From positions 49,581,115 through 49,645,114 of the forward strand of contig NC_134573.1 in NCBI RefSeq assembly GCF_050947875.1: a stretch of DNA of 64,000 bases, read 5' to 3'. Made by a program: the position numbers and the translations under genes. Within the stretch, counting starts at the first letter, position 1; the number at the start of each line of letters is the position of its first letter. This document shows, one piece after another, positions 1 to 10,019 of this stretch. Origin of the DNA: Dermacentor variabilis. Taxonomy: Eukaryota > Arthropoda > Arachnida > Ixodida > Ixodidae. The notes beneath the pieces were generated by a model. That model searched no databases and had not been told where the DNA came from. It saw only the letters and a list, made by a program, of their open reading frames with translations.

Positions 1-1659
1 CTCCGTAAAATTAATGAGCCGGTATGGTTACCATGATTTGCTTGTTGAATTCACATTACCACACGGATCGTTGTCAAGCGCCCTAATGGAGTGCTTCCAG
101 AATATTAACGCTAAATAGATATTTCGCTGTTTGCCGTGTTTAGAGGTATATAGTAAAGCGAGAACAGGAAATCAGGGTGAACGATCCGGCTAAACGTACA
201 GAAGTAAAAGAAATTGCCAATAGATGTTGCCTCATCTAAATTTGGCGCTCATAAACATTGCGATGTGCTGTTTTATTCAGGTGGAGGATTTGGAGGACAA
301 AGGACAGAACGCTGTACAGGTTAGCTGATCGAAAACACTTCAGTTTGTTGCAGTCGCATCGAACATTGTCAAATCAATGAATAATTAATTATGCAGGTTG
401 CCGTCATTTCTTATACGGGCTTATAACTACTGGAACAAAGGTTGGCGCCACAGTAAACAAGTTGAAACAGGCGATTACCTGTAGAGAAACATGTGCGGTT
501 TTTTAGACTTGCAAAGCTAAACAAACAGTACACAAATATGGTAATGTAAGCCAATGCGATACATCGCACAACTTGTATATATAATGTGAACTCTTGAATG
601 TGATGATGTATGCGTCTCATGATGGAAGGTGGGTGCGAGATGACTTCGTCCGTGTGGTGTTGTTGTCGGGCCAGAACACAGTTTCATGTAAGTATCTACC
701 AGCAGATATGTCCCCGATGGCTCAAGCGGGGCTAAAGCCCATGCTTATCATGCATTCTCGTATACCAGTCGTCGTGGCGGCTTGTATGTAGCATATCTCT
801 CGCGCTTTGCATTCCTTATCGCATTGATGTGGCTCCATCAGCTTGTGCATGAACCTGAAAGAAGCCAAGAACAGTACATGTAGTTTCTCAATCAATTCTT
901 AGAAATTTCACGCACTACTTAACCAAACTTGTAAAACAATTCTTCAAAGCCTTATGATATTTGGCGCCAAATGTATGTGAAGCTTCTGTCCTTCTGTTGT
1001 CCTCCATCATGCTATACCAACAAGCCCAACGTACAACTGGTGACCACAAATAAAACCCATCTTGCTATTGTATCAAGGTATTCGCAGCACCCATTTTGAC
1101 TTATATCATCTCATACTAGGGAGCGATTACGTGTACATTCCATGTATAATTCTACAAAAGAGTCTATTTCATTACATGAAAGCGTAGGAGAAAAAATCAT
1201 GCCGATTTCCGCCACTGTGGCAATTGATGTAAGCGAAACTTTCTGTGCTATCTGCTTTGTTAACGATAATTACCGATGATCATGATGAGGAATACACAAT
1301 TTCTTCAAGGTTTAGTATGACCCGAAAGTGGTAAGTTGATGCTGAACGTTATCTTGCGTGAACCACTCTTTCTCTGCGTAGTACAAAGAACACACAGGGG
1401 GAGGCGTTTGCTTGAGGCGTGCTGTGTGCCACACTTCACAACCTCTGACAGGGTTGAGCCAATTCACTGTCTCACTTGGCACATCGCATCATGGCAGAAG
1501 TATTCAATTCAATCGAACTGTAGGGCGGTACGTGCCAGAACCAGCATAGGATAATGAGGCACGCCGTACTCGCGGACTCCACATTAATTTTGACACCGCG
1601 GAGTTCTTTAGCAACTCCCTAAATGTAAGTGCACAAGCGTTTTTTATTTAGCATTAGTC
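1..1659. other. No gene recognised
   Basis: No ORF with recognisable domains. If the sphingomyelinase gene runs further left, this is intron 9; otherwise it is its downstream flank. An ORF at 594-791 (plus) ends near a donor-like gtaagt but has no family I recognise. Confidence 0.5.
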
Positions 1660-1735
1660 AAAATGTGGCTGCCCCGGCCAGTATCAAACGCGCGACCTCG
1701 AGTAATGCCATAGCCACAAAGCTACAGCGGCGGGC
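1660..1735 (-). repeat. SINE head relic, tRNA-like (Ruka-like)
   Basis: Read on the minus strand this shows the pattern of the tRNA-like head of the Ruka-type SINE: CCGCTGTAGC, GTGGCTATGGC (A-box region) and a B-box-like GTTTGATACTGG. The SINE body downstream is not obvious. Diverged relic. Confidence 0.5.
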
Positions 1736-2353
1736 ACAGAAGTGATCGTTTGACATGTGACCACTTCCGTAGTGTGGCCTAGACATTACGGGACGTTTTA
1801 ATGCGGCTCTACTGCTGCACACCCTGCGTAAGTTGTCATCCTGACAAATTTGCATGGCGTTTATTTGCTAGAGATAGCAGAAGCGTACCGTACCATGGCT
1901 TGAACTTAAATTTATCGCGCTTGCCAGCAACCTCTACTGTGTCCTGACATCACGTTTTCTCCACCCCCCCCCCCCTCTACCCTCATGTGGGAACTCTGAG
2001 TGAGGTGTGGCGAGGCTGTTATCGCCCGTTTTGGGACTGCATCTGTTCTACCCATTCTTTGCCTCCTCTCCACCCTACTCTGTACTCTGTACAATTCTAT
2101 CTAGGCTCCCCTTCGACTTGCACGTTATTAAAAAGGTAAGCGCTGCGATTTCCGCAATGCTTTTGCGGAGGGTAAGGAATGATACACCTGTCAAGAGGCT
2201 AATATGGCAGCATCCAGGCAGCTCCAAACGGCATTGTGCACATTCGAAGCGGCGCAAAGGTCCAAACGAGTATCTCCGGTCGCCCTTCCTCTCTGCAGCG
2301 CCCCTGTCGTGTATGCCCACGCCCTGAAGCACTCCCCGACGCGGTGCGCCAGA
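1736..2353. other. No gene recognised; poly-C tract
   Basis: Holds a C-rich run near 1962-1977. Short ORFs on both strands have no recognisable domain. Confidence 0.5.
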
Positions 2354-2404
2354 CAGCAGCAGCACCAGCAGCACCAGCAACAGCAACAGGTGCAGCAGCA
2401 GCAG
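2354..2404. repeat. Imperfect CAG microsatellite
   Basis: CAG units with interspersed ACC and CAA. The Leu/Cys-rich ORFs on the opposite strand are products of this repeat. Confidence 0.9.
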
Positions 2405-2445
2405 TTCGAACATCGACAGTAGAGGCAAAAAAAAGTTTGCTTTAC

Positions 2446-2770
2446 AAAAATCGCCGCCCCTTCCAGTCCGTGAAGACTGTCGAACTGCGCAGCTGAACCA
2501 GTTGCACTTAGTGTTACACCATGCCAGTCAAACTTCGCAAGCATTCTACATTGTAAATCTTTTGTTTCACCATTTTTTCACCTCATTTTCGCTTTCGCGT
2601 TCTTCGCGTTGTGACCATCTTTAGGATTGTTTTTTTTTTCTTGATATTCTCCCAGTGTTCTTTTTTTTTTTTGCACGTGAGGTTACTGCTTGTTCTCCCG
2701 TGCTTTTTTTCGCGTGTAAGTTGCTCCGCCCCTTTTGGAGGGCCAGTAATGAGAGCAAGGTTCGGCGGAT
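2446..2770. repeat. Dispersed repeat A, copy 1
   Basis: Shares a run of ordered blocks with 4664-5043 in the same orientation: CGCCCCTTCCA.TCCGT.AAGA, CATGC.AGTCAA, TTTTGTTTC, ACCTCATTTTCGCTTT, GCGT.CTTCGCGT.GTGA, T-rich runs, and a final GCCAGTAA. No terminal repeat or tRNA promoter was seen. Unclassified. Confidence 0.75.
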
Positions 2771-2794
2771 TTCTTGGATTGTTTTGACGACTGA

Positions 2795-2842
2795 CGTGGC
2801 TGCCGGCACTTCTTGATGGCGCAAGGAGTGCCGGCAGCCACG
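2795..2842. repeat. Perfect 16-bp inverted repeat (hairpin)
   Basis: The 16-base arm CGTGGCTGCCGGCACT at 2795-2810 is repeated in inverse at 2827-2842 with a 16-nt spacer. It lies just after repeat A copy 1. Confidence 0.85.
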
Positions 2843-4663
2843 CTCTCCTAGTATCGCGTTTCAATCGCCGGCCACTGTTCGTTAGTCGCAAACCGCTAGC
2901 ACAAAGTTTGGTTCTTTCGCGGCGGTGCGGAATCAATTGTTGATAAATTCGATGCCAATCTGTGCTCAATCGCCGAAAACGCAACGTGTGAAAACCGTAT
3001 AAGATAAGATAGAGTCGCTGCAACCCCTTTCTCCGTGTTGAGTGCTTCTTTTCCTCTCCCGCGAGGTCACATGGCCTTTCTTTAGCAAAGCCGGACAACG
3101 ATGGCACCGGGTCCGCATAAACAGCTCCGCTGTAATAGCTATCATATTAGAAATGTATATAATTTATCAATTCGGAGGGAAATTTTCGATGAATTTGATA
3201 GTCTAATAAAAATGAATATAAAATGAAAATGCAGGGCGCTTAACGTACTGTTAGTGACAAACAAACACACATTTGTAGGACGCGCACAAGGCTATAGCTA
3301 CGGAGCTACATCCGAGGAAGTGCTCCGTGCACAATGTCTTGGGCGCTTCTGTTCCTGTAAGAATTAGCCCTTGTAGGCAAATCGCGACCTCGCCTTTTGG
3401 AGGGAGGAAACCTAATAAAATAATTTCTTCTTATTTCGCACATTTTTAACCCACATTAACTCGGAAACGTCAATCAGCTTCATAGTACTCTCCGAGAAAC
3501 GCAGTGAACCTATCTAACGACTATATCCATCGTTCAAAACTTTTTATTAACTCCTGCAAATTAGTGTCCCTCAGTGCTTGCATCGTTTTCTTCTTGGCAA
3601 CTGCATTTTCTGAAGAAAAAAAAACAGCGGTTTAAATTCGCTTTTATGCTTCGCACACGAGTGATCGGGACAGTTTTTTCTAAGAAATATGTATGTTGGG
3701 TAACACAAAGAATACTTACGACCGACACTGACGATACTTTCTGACAAGGCATGTTTGACAACGGCTCAACTTTCCAAGCAAACAGGGAGTATGAAAGCAT
3801 AGGGTTTAAAGAGTTGAAAAACAACCAGTTCTAAAGAAGAGTGCCTCGTGCCTACAACCGCATATGAGCTCTGAAGTACGTAAACGCTTTTCATTTCCAT
3901 CACTCAAAAAGCTACTGGGAGCACCTGAACACCGCGCGCCTCATGTTCATCTTAACACTCACATTTAGGTTGTGTAAACTAATAGTGGTGTTTGGTCTCG
4001 TGCTGGCATCAAGAATGATGCAGTTGGTACGTATGCACGCTCCTGAACGAACAGTAGAGAATCAGAGAACTTCTCTATAGAATCATCAAGGTTTCAGCTT
4101 CTCAGTTCCCACGCGTAAAGCAGCTCATGATGAAGAAACCGCTAAGAAGAGATCATTCTGCATACTGAGTATACTAGAACATATGATACACAACAGAGTA
4201 AAGCGGAAAAATACGGCAGTGTCATTTTCAATATTATGGAAAACGTGTGATGAATAGAAGAGGATAAGGGCAGCTTTTTTAAAATAGAATTTTTGACGAC
4301 ATCACGTTCATCGTGCTGAATGGTCGCCGCAATTAAATACGAGACGCAGTAGACCAGCTTTAACAATTGCCAAGTTAGATTTAGAAACTGCGCTTGTCAC
4401 TGTTATTATATTTCCCATAAGAAACGGCTTGTCATCCGCTGACCAAAGCAAACGGGTGCGCGGCACCAAGATGAAAGATGTTTCACCTATAAGCGCCTGC
4501 GCGTTTTAATTTTACGTTTGTCCGAAGCACATGGCGGTTGACTATAACAATGCCCAGTTTATTGTGCATTTTATGATTGCGAAGCATTCTTTTCTGAGTT
4601 AACTCAGCTCCTGTGGTGTGCCCTGCTGTACTCGTGGGCTGATCCTGAAGAATGTGCAGTCCA
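2843..4663. other. No gene recognised
   Basis: AT-rich sequence with only short ORFs and no domain, RNA or terminal repeat that I can support. Confidence 0.5.
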
Positions 4664-5043
4664 AAAAAATCACCGCCCCTTCCAATCCGTAAAGATAGTC
4701 GAACAACGAAGCTGTTCACCGAGTGTCACACCGAGTGCTACACCGGTATTTACACCGTGTGCTACACCATGCAAGTCAATCTTAGCAAGCAGTTTATTTT
4801 GTAAATATTTTGTTTCCCCTTTCTTACACCTCATTTTCGCTTTTGCGTGCTTCGCGTGGTGAGCATGCTTTGGGAGCGCTTTTCTTTTTTTTTCTTTTTT
4901 CTTTTGCGGTTCTCCCACTATTTTTTTTTTTTGCGTGGTAGTTTCTGTCTGTGTTTTGCGGTGCTTTTTTTTTTTTCTCGCGGGCAAGTTGCTTCGCCCG
5001 TTTTTTGCGTGCCAGTAACTACAGGAAGGTTTGGTGTGAAATG
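4664..5043. repeat. Dispersed repeat A, copy 2
   Basis: Second direct copy of the unit at 2446-2770. It differs by an internal amplification at about 4717-4768, where a CACCGAGTGTCA / CACCGAGTGCTA / CACCGTGTGCTA motif is iterated, and by expanded T runs. Confidence 0.75.
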
Positions 5044-5206
5044 AAAAACCATTGATTGCATTTTATTCATTTTGTGTGTAATATTGTATTTGTTTGGTTT
5101 TCTGTTATCATACGATGCAAACAACACATGGAAAATTACTTGTGCTTACTAACTGAATTAAAGAATTGTTAAATTACTGAAAATGAAAGTGGATGAAAAA
5201 GAACTT

Positions 5207-5278
5207 GCTCAGGTTGGCAACGATCCAACTTTTTCACATTATGCGTGCGATGCTCTAGCAATTGAGGTACCACGGCGC
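5207..5278 (-). repeat. tRNA-like block in the repeat
   Basis: A cloverleaf-like order is visible on the minus strand: A-box region TACCTCAATTGCTAGAGCA, anticodon-stem loop TCGCA/CGCATAA/TGTGA and B-box region GTTGGATCGTTGCCAAC. The loop has G, not T, before CAT. Several stem mismatches; not a functional tRNA. Confidence 0.6.
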
Positions 5279-5875
5279 CGTTTCCCCATCTACTTTCTGG
5301 GGTATATATGTGTTGCTACTAGAACTTGCCCTGGGAGTTTCAGCCAGCGCCACCACTCAGAAACCTTGGCGGCGGATGTGCAACAATTTTTTTCTGCTGC
5401 GGGCGTCACGAGTAGGTGAGCGTATGGGTGAAGGCAACTAATGCGAAGACGTGGGATCGTTCCCCACCTGCGGCAAATTGTTTCTTCATCCACTTTCATT
5501 GCCATTAATTTATCATTTCTTTAATTCAATTAGTTAGTATAAGTAATTTACCCCGTGTTGTCTTCTGGTGTGTTTGTTTGTTGGCTTCTTATGACATGAT
5601 TCAAGAAATCATAGCCCTCGGTTTACATACTTTCTTCTCGTTCATTACATAACGAGGGTCTCGAATCCGTCACTATTGATTCGTTCAAGTACTACGTGTA
5701 GGCTTATTGACGAGTTGCCTTCACCCGGAAGATCACGTACTCATGACGCCTGTGGCAGAAACGATGTTCCTCATATGCCGCCGAGGCTTGTGAGTGGTGG
5801 CGCTGGCTGGAACGTCCAGGGTTACTTCTAGTATCAACACATAAATACCCCAGGAAGTGGATGGGAGAACGGCAC

Positions 5876-5946
5876 CACCGTATAGCTCAATTGGTAGAGC
5901 ATCACACCCATAATGCGAAGACGTTGGATCGTTGCCCACCTGCGGC
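5876..5946 (+). repeat. tRNA-like block in the repeat
   Basis: TAGCTCAATTGGTAGAGCA (D arm and A box) is followed by the loop CCCATAA and a B-box-like TTGGATCGTTGCCCACC. Acceptor and T-stem pairing are degraded. The CAT-type loop suggests a tRNA-Met-like ancestor, but the base before it is C. Confidence 0.6.
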
Positions 5947-6115
5947 AAGTTGTTTTTTCATCCACTTGCGTTTCTATTAATATATTATTTATTTAATTCA
6001 ATTAGTAAGCACCAGTAATGTCTCCCGTGTTTTCCTCTGTTGTCTTTGTTTGTGCGCTTCTTATGATATGATTAATAAAATCTGGGCCCTCGGTTAACCT
6101 CCTTTCTTCTTGGTC

Positions 6116-7015
6116 TTGTGCCGTCTCTTCTACCGCTTGATCTTGAGTTGCCGTCTATTATCTTCGCATTTAGAGGGATGGTTCAGTTTCTTCTGCAAGC
6201 TCAAAAGGAACAGTGTTATTCCCGCGAATTCCGTCACCAGAAACAGAAAACATCGCATTTTACATCATCGATGTCGGCAGAACTCGCTGCTCTCCGTGCG
6301 GCTCTAGATTTGAAGAAGCATTATAGATATGTTCAATTTTCTCCAAGGCCGTTCTCCAGTGCATCATGTCGCCATTTCGACATGGTCCAAGTGAACATGT
6401 AGGTGCTGCCATAAGATTTCTTCATCACCGCACAATAGAGAAAACACACATCATAATCTATTAGTGGAGACCAGGTCATTTCGGTATCTACGGAAACGAC
6501 CGTGCAAATGATGCCGCCCAATCTGTTCACGATGGCCTCCACTGTGTAGCTATACGGTTATCTAGAGCAGACGCAGGCGTTCGCTCACAGCTTAACTTAC
6601 ACTATGACAGTGGAACTCGACGTAATTTACCAATGCTGGTCTCCACAACGTGGATCCGAATCTACGCCTACGTTTTCCGTCAAGACTTTCTAGAGCTGAA
6701 GAGACACTTCTATGCCGCTTGCAGCTTGGCATGGCCTTCAAGAATGCTCACTCATTTCGGATCGGAATTACGAACAGCCCTACATGCGATACCTGTGGGC
6801 GCGAGACAACAATCGCCTACCTTCTCTGTGAGTGTCTCCGCTTCAGTGCACCCAGAAAAGAACTTTGAAGAGTAGTAGACAGTCTTTAAAAAACGCTCTT
6901 TGTAGGAGGAAGGGGTCCCGAGACACTGGCCGGGACCTTGCTCTGCACCTAAGGGTTTGAAAGCGTTGTTGCGCTTATTGCAGAGAACTGGCCTTAGAGA
7001 CTTTAAGCAGTGCCG
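6116..7015 (+). pseudogene. RNase-H LINE relic (C-terminal part)
   Basis: Frame-shifted pieces in order on the plus strand. SMSAELAALRAALD (RNase H, near 6270-6310); a degraded strand ending at the FRHGPNE-like site (about 6340-6400); GHFGIYGNDRANDAAQS (about 6476-6530), the cognate of [17 protein letters not shown] at 57200; and RLSRAEETLLCRLQLGMAF with [10 protein letters not shown] (6690-6795). Several frameshifts and stops; inactive. Same family as 56505-57345. Confidence 0.8.
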
Positions 7016-7639
7016 TGTTCTCCTTTCCTTTTTCGGCTTCCTTTTCGCTCTTCTTTTCTTTTTTTAATATCTGTTGTCTATTACCTTTTATTCGCCCTTT
7101 CTCCAGCACAGTGTAACCAGCTTCTCTGAGAACTGATATCCTCACTGTCTTTCCGTCTATTCCTGCTTCCTTCCGTCTTTCCGTCTCCTGTGCCTGCGCT
7201 GCTCAGTGCGCCTTCTCCGCTTGCAGTCCTTTGTCTGGAGACATTGAATCTTGCATTGCTTGTTCTTCAGTTGACGGCAGATGACGCCGTTTACGCTTCA
7301 AAATCACTTCGATATTAAGCCTATCCGTCACGGAAGGCAATGGCTCATACCCCCTTAAGCAATGGCTCATATCCCCCGTAAACGCAGCCTCCCCGTTACG
7401 AAGATAGATGAGAAGTGACATTCTACGCTGGAATGACGAGCGGCAACGTATCCAGCTGGGGAAGAAGACGATGACGACGACCAACGCTGGAGCAGTGGTA
7501 CGAGCGCGTTCGAGCAGTAGGGCCTAGGGGCGCCAACGAGCCAGCTGTGGAAGAAGACGACGACCCTCGAGTCATTGCTGATGATGATAGTTTTAGCACA
7601 CGCGGGCAACGATTTCACAGGGTCCACACAAACAGCTTC
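7016..7639. other. No gene recognised
   Basis: Begins with T/C-rich sequence that could be the LINE 3' tail. A Cys-spaced peptide on the minus strand near 7200-7270 was considered as a sphingomyelinase tail and rejected. Confidence 0.45.
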
Positions 7640-8045
7640 GGTGTAGGGTATTTGTCAGAGCGACCACTGGGCATCGGCCACTGTTTACGTGCACTATGTA
7701 TGTGCCATTAAGTATGTGCTGCTGTACCACTGGGTAAGTGCCAATGGGTACGTGCCGCTGAATATGTCTTACAGGGTATGCACCATTAGGTATGCACGAC
7801 AAAGAATATTCACTGGGATTGCCGGCTAAGTACAGCCTCTAGGTATGTGCGGCTAGATATCTGCCACTGGGCCCACTAGGTATATGACATTGGGCCCACT
7901 GGGTATATGCCAGTGGGCAAGTGCATCAGTAGCCGCTGTTTATCTGTCGCTCTTCCATGAATCTGTTTACTCCGACTTGGATTTGTGCCACTAAGTATGT
8001 AGCGCTGTCCAATCGGGTTCGCGCCCCTGGCTATGTGCTGTTCTA
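7640..8045 (+). repeat. Degenerate minisatellite (GTATGTGCCACTGG type)
   Basis: Roughly 15-18 nt units built on GTATGTGCCACTGG recur: ACGTGCACTATGTATGTGCC, GTATATGCCAGTGGGCA, CCACTAGGTATATGACATTGG. The array decays toward both ends. No coding sense. Confidence 0.8.
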
Positions 8046-9834
8046 GAATAAACCTTCTTTACGCCAACGTTGACACAGGTAGTTTGCGGTGATATTCATA
8101 TAATAAATGCACCAGTGCTTCTAACCAGCCATCGCTACTGGTCTAGTGACCATATTATGTTGCGGACGATAACAAGGTAGGTGCCTCGCGAGAAGAAGGA
8201 CGAAGGCTGTGGCTGTTGTTTGCGCGTCATTTATATTTCCTCTAAGTACACATCCGCTTGCATCTGTGCGCCTGCCTCTTTTCTGCATCAATATTGTCTT
8301 GGTCATATAAAACTGACGCCCATGGAATATCCCAAAAGTAATTTTTTTTGAAAATGCAGCGATTATTGCATGCGATAAGAAATTATTTCAACGAATACGT
8401 TCCTAAAAGTGCAAAATAATCCTTTTTGTGTTATGTCTCGTTACACTGATTGATGCCGTTTTTGCAGATAGCAAGGGAGCCTGTTACTTGCTTCCAACAT
8501 ACGTGTCGTGGGGAAGCACGTATTCTTGTTCCCCTGCAAAGGAACAACGGGTCAGCATACTATAGCATTTCGACCTCATCCCAAAATATAAGTTGTCCTC
8601 GAGATTACAATACTTGACTCTAGTGGCACTTAGCCCTCTATTCACATGGTTTTCTCACATTAGTGCTGTGAGCATGCGCTTTTGTTACTAAATTTATACC
8701 TTTGTCCCACGGGCGTAGAAAATAGCGCTACGTTCCTAATGCCCTTATTTTCATTGCCATTTGCGTGATGCCACGCGGACAGACCTCATGTCATTCGCTT
8801 TAATGTGAGTCGTTATTTCACGGGCTTACCAGAACTCAATTGAATCAAAAATGCGCACTCTTGACGACATAGATTTCACAGTGCTGTATAATTGAAGTAA
8901 TTGGAGTGTTTTGTGTAGTTATCCGAAAATTACTTAAGAACAACGCTCTCTTCCAATTTATCAGACCTTTGAAGTTCGGAAAGTGCAGCGACTTTTAGGT
9001 GGCACGTTCTCACACAAGCTGCGCATCCCATCGACGGAGAGCGAATATTATACCTGCCAACCTGAGGACCTCAAAATTTCTGGAAATTCACTGAGCAAGG
9101 GAAAAACGGGGAGGGGGTGTTTACACGCAAGTTATTATAAGCTTCCACGTCAATAAAAGGAACAGCTCTAAACGGCTGCCAGTACAGTTATTAAAGGTCT
9201 CGGTGCTTATGCTTGGTACCGCAGATGGCGCGGCGTGCGCGGACATATAATTAACGAACACGCACTCTCCCGTGAAATTGGTCGGCTTGCACTTATTATG
9301 TGCTTTACCGCATTAATATTCTGCACTGAGGCGAAGCTGGCTGAAGAAAACTAACCATTCTCGAACGTTTATTAGATATTTCCTTAATACGCACTTCTCT
9401 ACACATGTCTCAGGCGTACAGTGCCTCCGCAGGAATCACTTGAATCTAAATATGACTTCGGCTAGCTGCTTATCGCATAACGGCCCTTACGATGCAACTG
9501 CGCTGCATGACGCTGAATTCTTTGTTATTTTTTTTTATTTGCGTTATGGTTGGGGCAATTACACGAGATATTTTTGGCCATGTCGGTAAATTGGGATAGT
9601 TGGCTGGTATTCATTACCAATTATTACGCAGTTTTTGTCATGTCGGCCACCCGGCTACAATGAAAATTCCTCCGATAATTTTAATGAGTAACACGGCTAC
9701 TCAACGTTCACATCACACACTTCTCAATAGCGAGTTAGTATAATGGGAATGCCTTTCAAATAAACGCGTGTATAAAACGGCAAACAACGGATATTATTAT
9801 AAAGAAATGCATTTTCCTTGTCTACTATTCTTAC
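8046..9834. other. No gene recognised; probably intron 9 of the ASM gene
   Basis: Lies immediately 3' (minus strand) of the exon 9 donor. A pyrimidine-rich acceptor-like tttgcag near 8534-8540 precedes an ORF of about 34 codons with three Cys. That is too weak to call as the last exon. Confidence 0.5.
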
Positions 9835-10019
9835 CTGTGGTATTCCTGAAACAAGGTTTCGTTCGTTCGGAACTGTTCCACCAGACTGTGCCAGCTTTCT
9901 GCGGACAATGAGCGAAGTCCGTAGTGTTGCTTTGCGCTGTACGCGAGTTGCCATTTGGGCTGGTCCAGCTTGTTTGACTCGTCCAGGTCCATAATGAACG
10001 TCTCATGGTCCACAATTGT
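9835..10019 (-). CDS. SMPD1: ASM exon 9: start of C-terminal domain
   Basis: 61 codons plus 2 nt. The acceptor is ctattccag/ACAATTG and the donor CACAG/gtaaga. The peptide starts [17 protein letters not shown], followed by [15 protein letters not shown] and [10 protein letters not shown], the DHET...W...Y pattern of the acid sphingomyelinase C-terminal domain. The exon ends in phase 2 with a strong donor, so at least one more exon follows to the left; it was not found. Confidence 0.84.

Larger units (their letters stand above)
5190..6115. repeat. tRNA-containing repeat: inverted plus direct array
   Basis: Three pieces of one repeat. A minus-strand unit (about 5190-5440) with a tRNA-like block at its end meets, head to head, the 3' half of a plus-strand tRNA-like block at about 5441. 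This is followed by a full plus-strand unit (about 5480-5946) and a second 3' flank (to about 6115). Shared landmarks with 37252-37867 are TTCATCCACTTT, TGTTTGTTGGCTTCTTATGA, GGGTCTC.AATCC, AGTTGCCTTCACCC and AAGTGGATGGG just before the tRNA-like block. Confidence 0.8.

Noticed and set aside
594..791. Plus-strand ORF with a gtaagt donor-like site at about 688-693
   Set aside because: No recognisable domain, no acceptor or partner exon, and the length is expected by chance.
2075..2544. Leu-rich and Cys-rich minus-strand ORFs of 117 aa
   Set aside because: They are translations of the CAG microsatellite at 2354-2404.
7195..7280. Minus-strand peptide with C-x3-C-x5-C spacing (QCKIQCLQTKDCK), as in an acid sphingomyelinase tail
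   Set aside because: It has an in-frame stop close upstream, no convincing acceptor, and runs into low-complexity Arg/Lys sequence. The spacing match is probably chance.
8428..8533. Acceptor-like tttgcag followed by a 34-codon minus-strand ORF with three Cys, in the right phase after exon 9
   Set aside because: No residue pattern of the family beyond the cysteines, and too short for the C-terminal domain. Kept only as a weak candidate.
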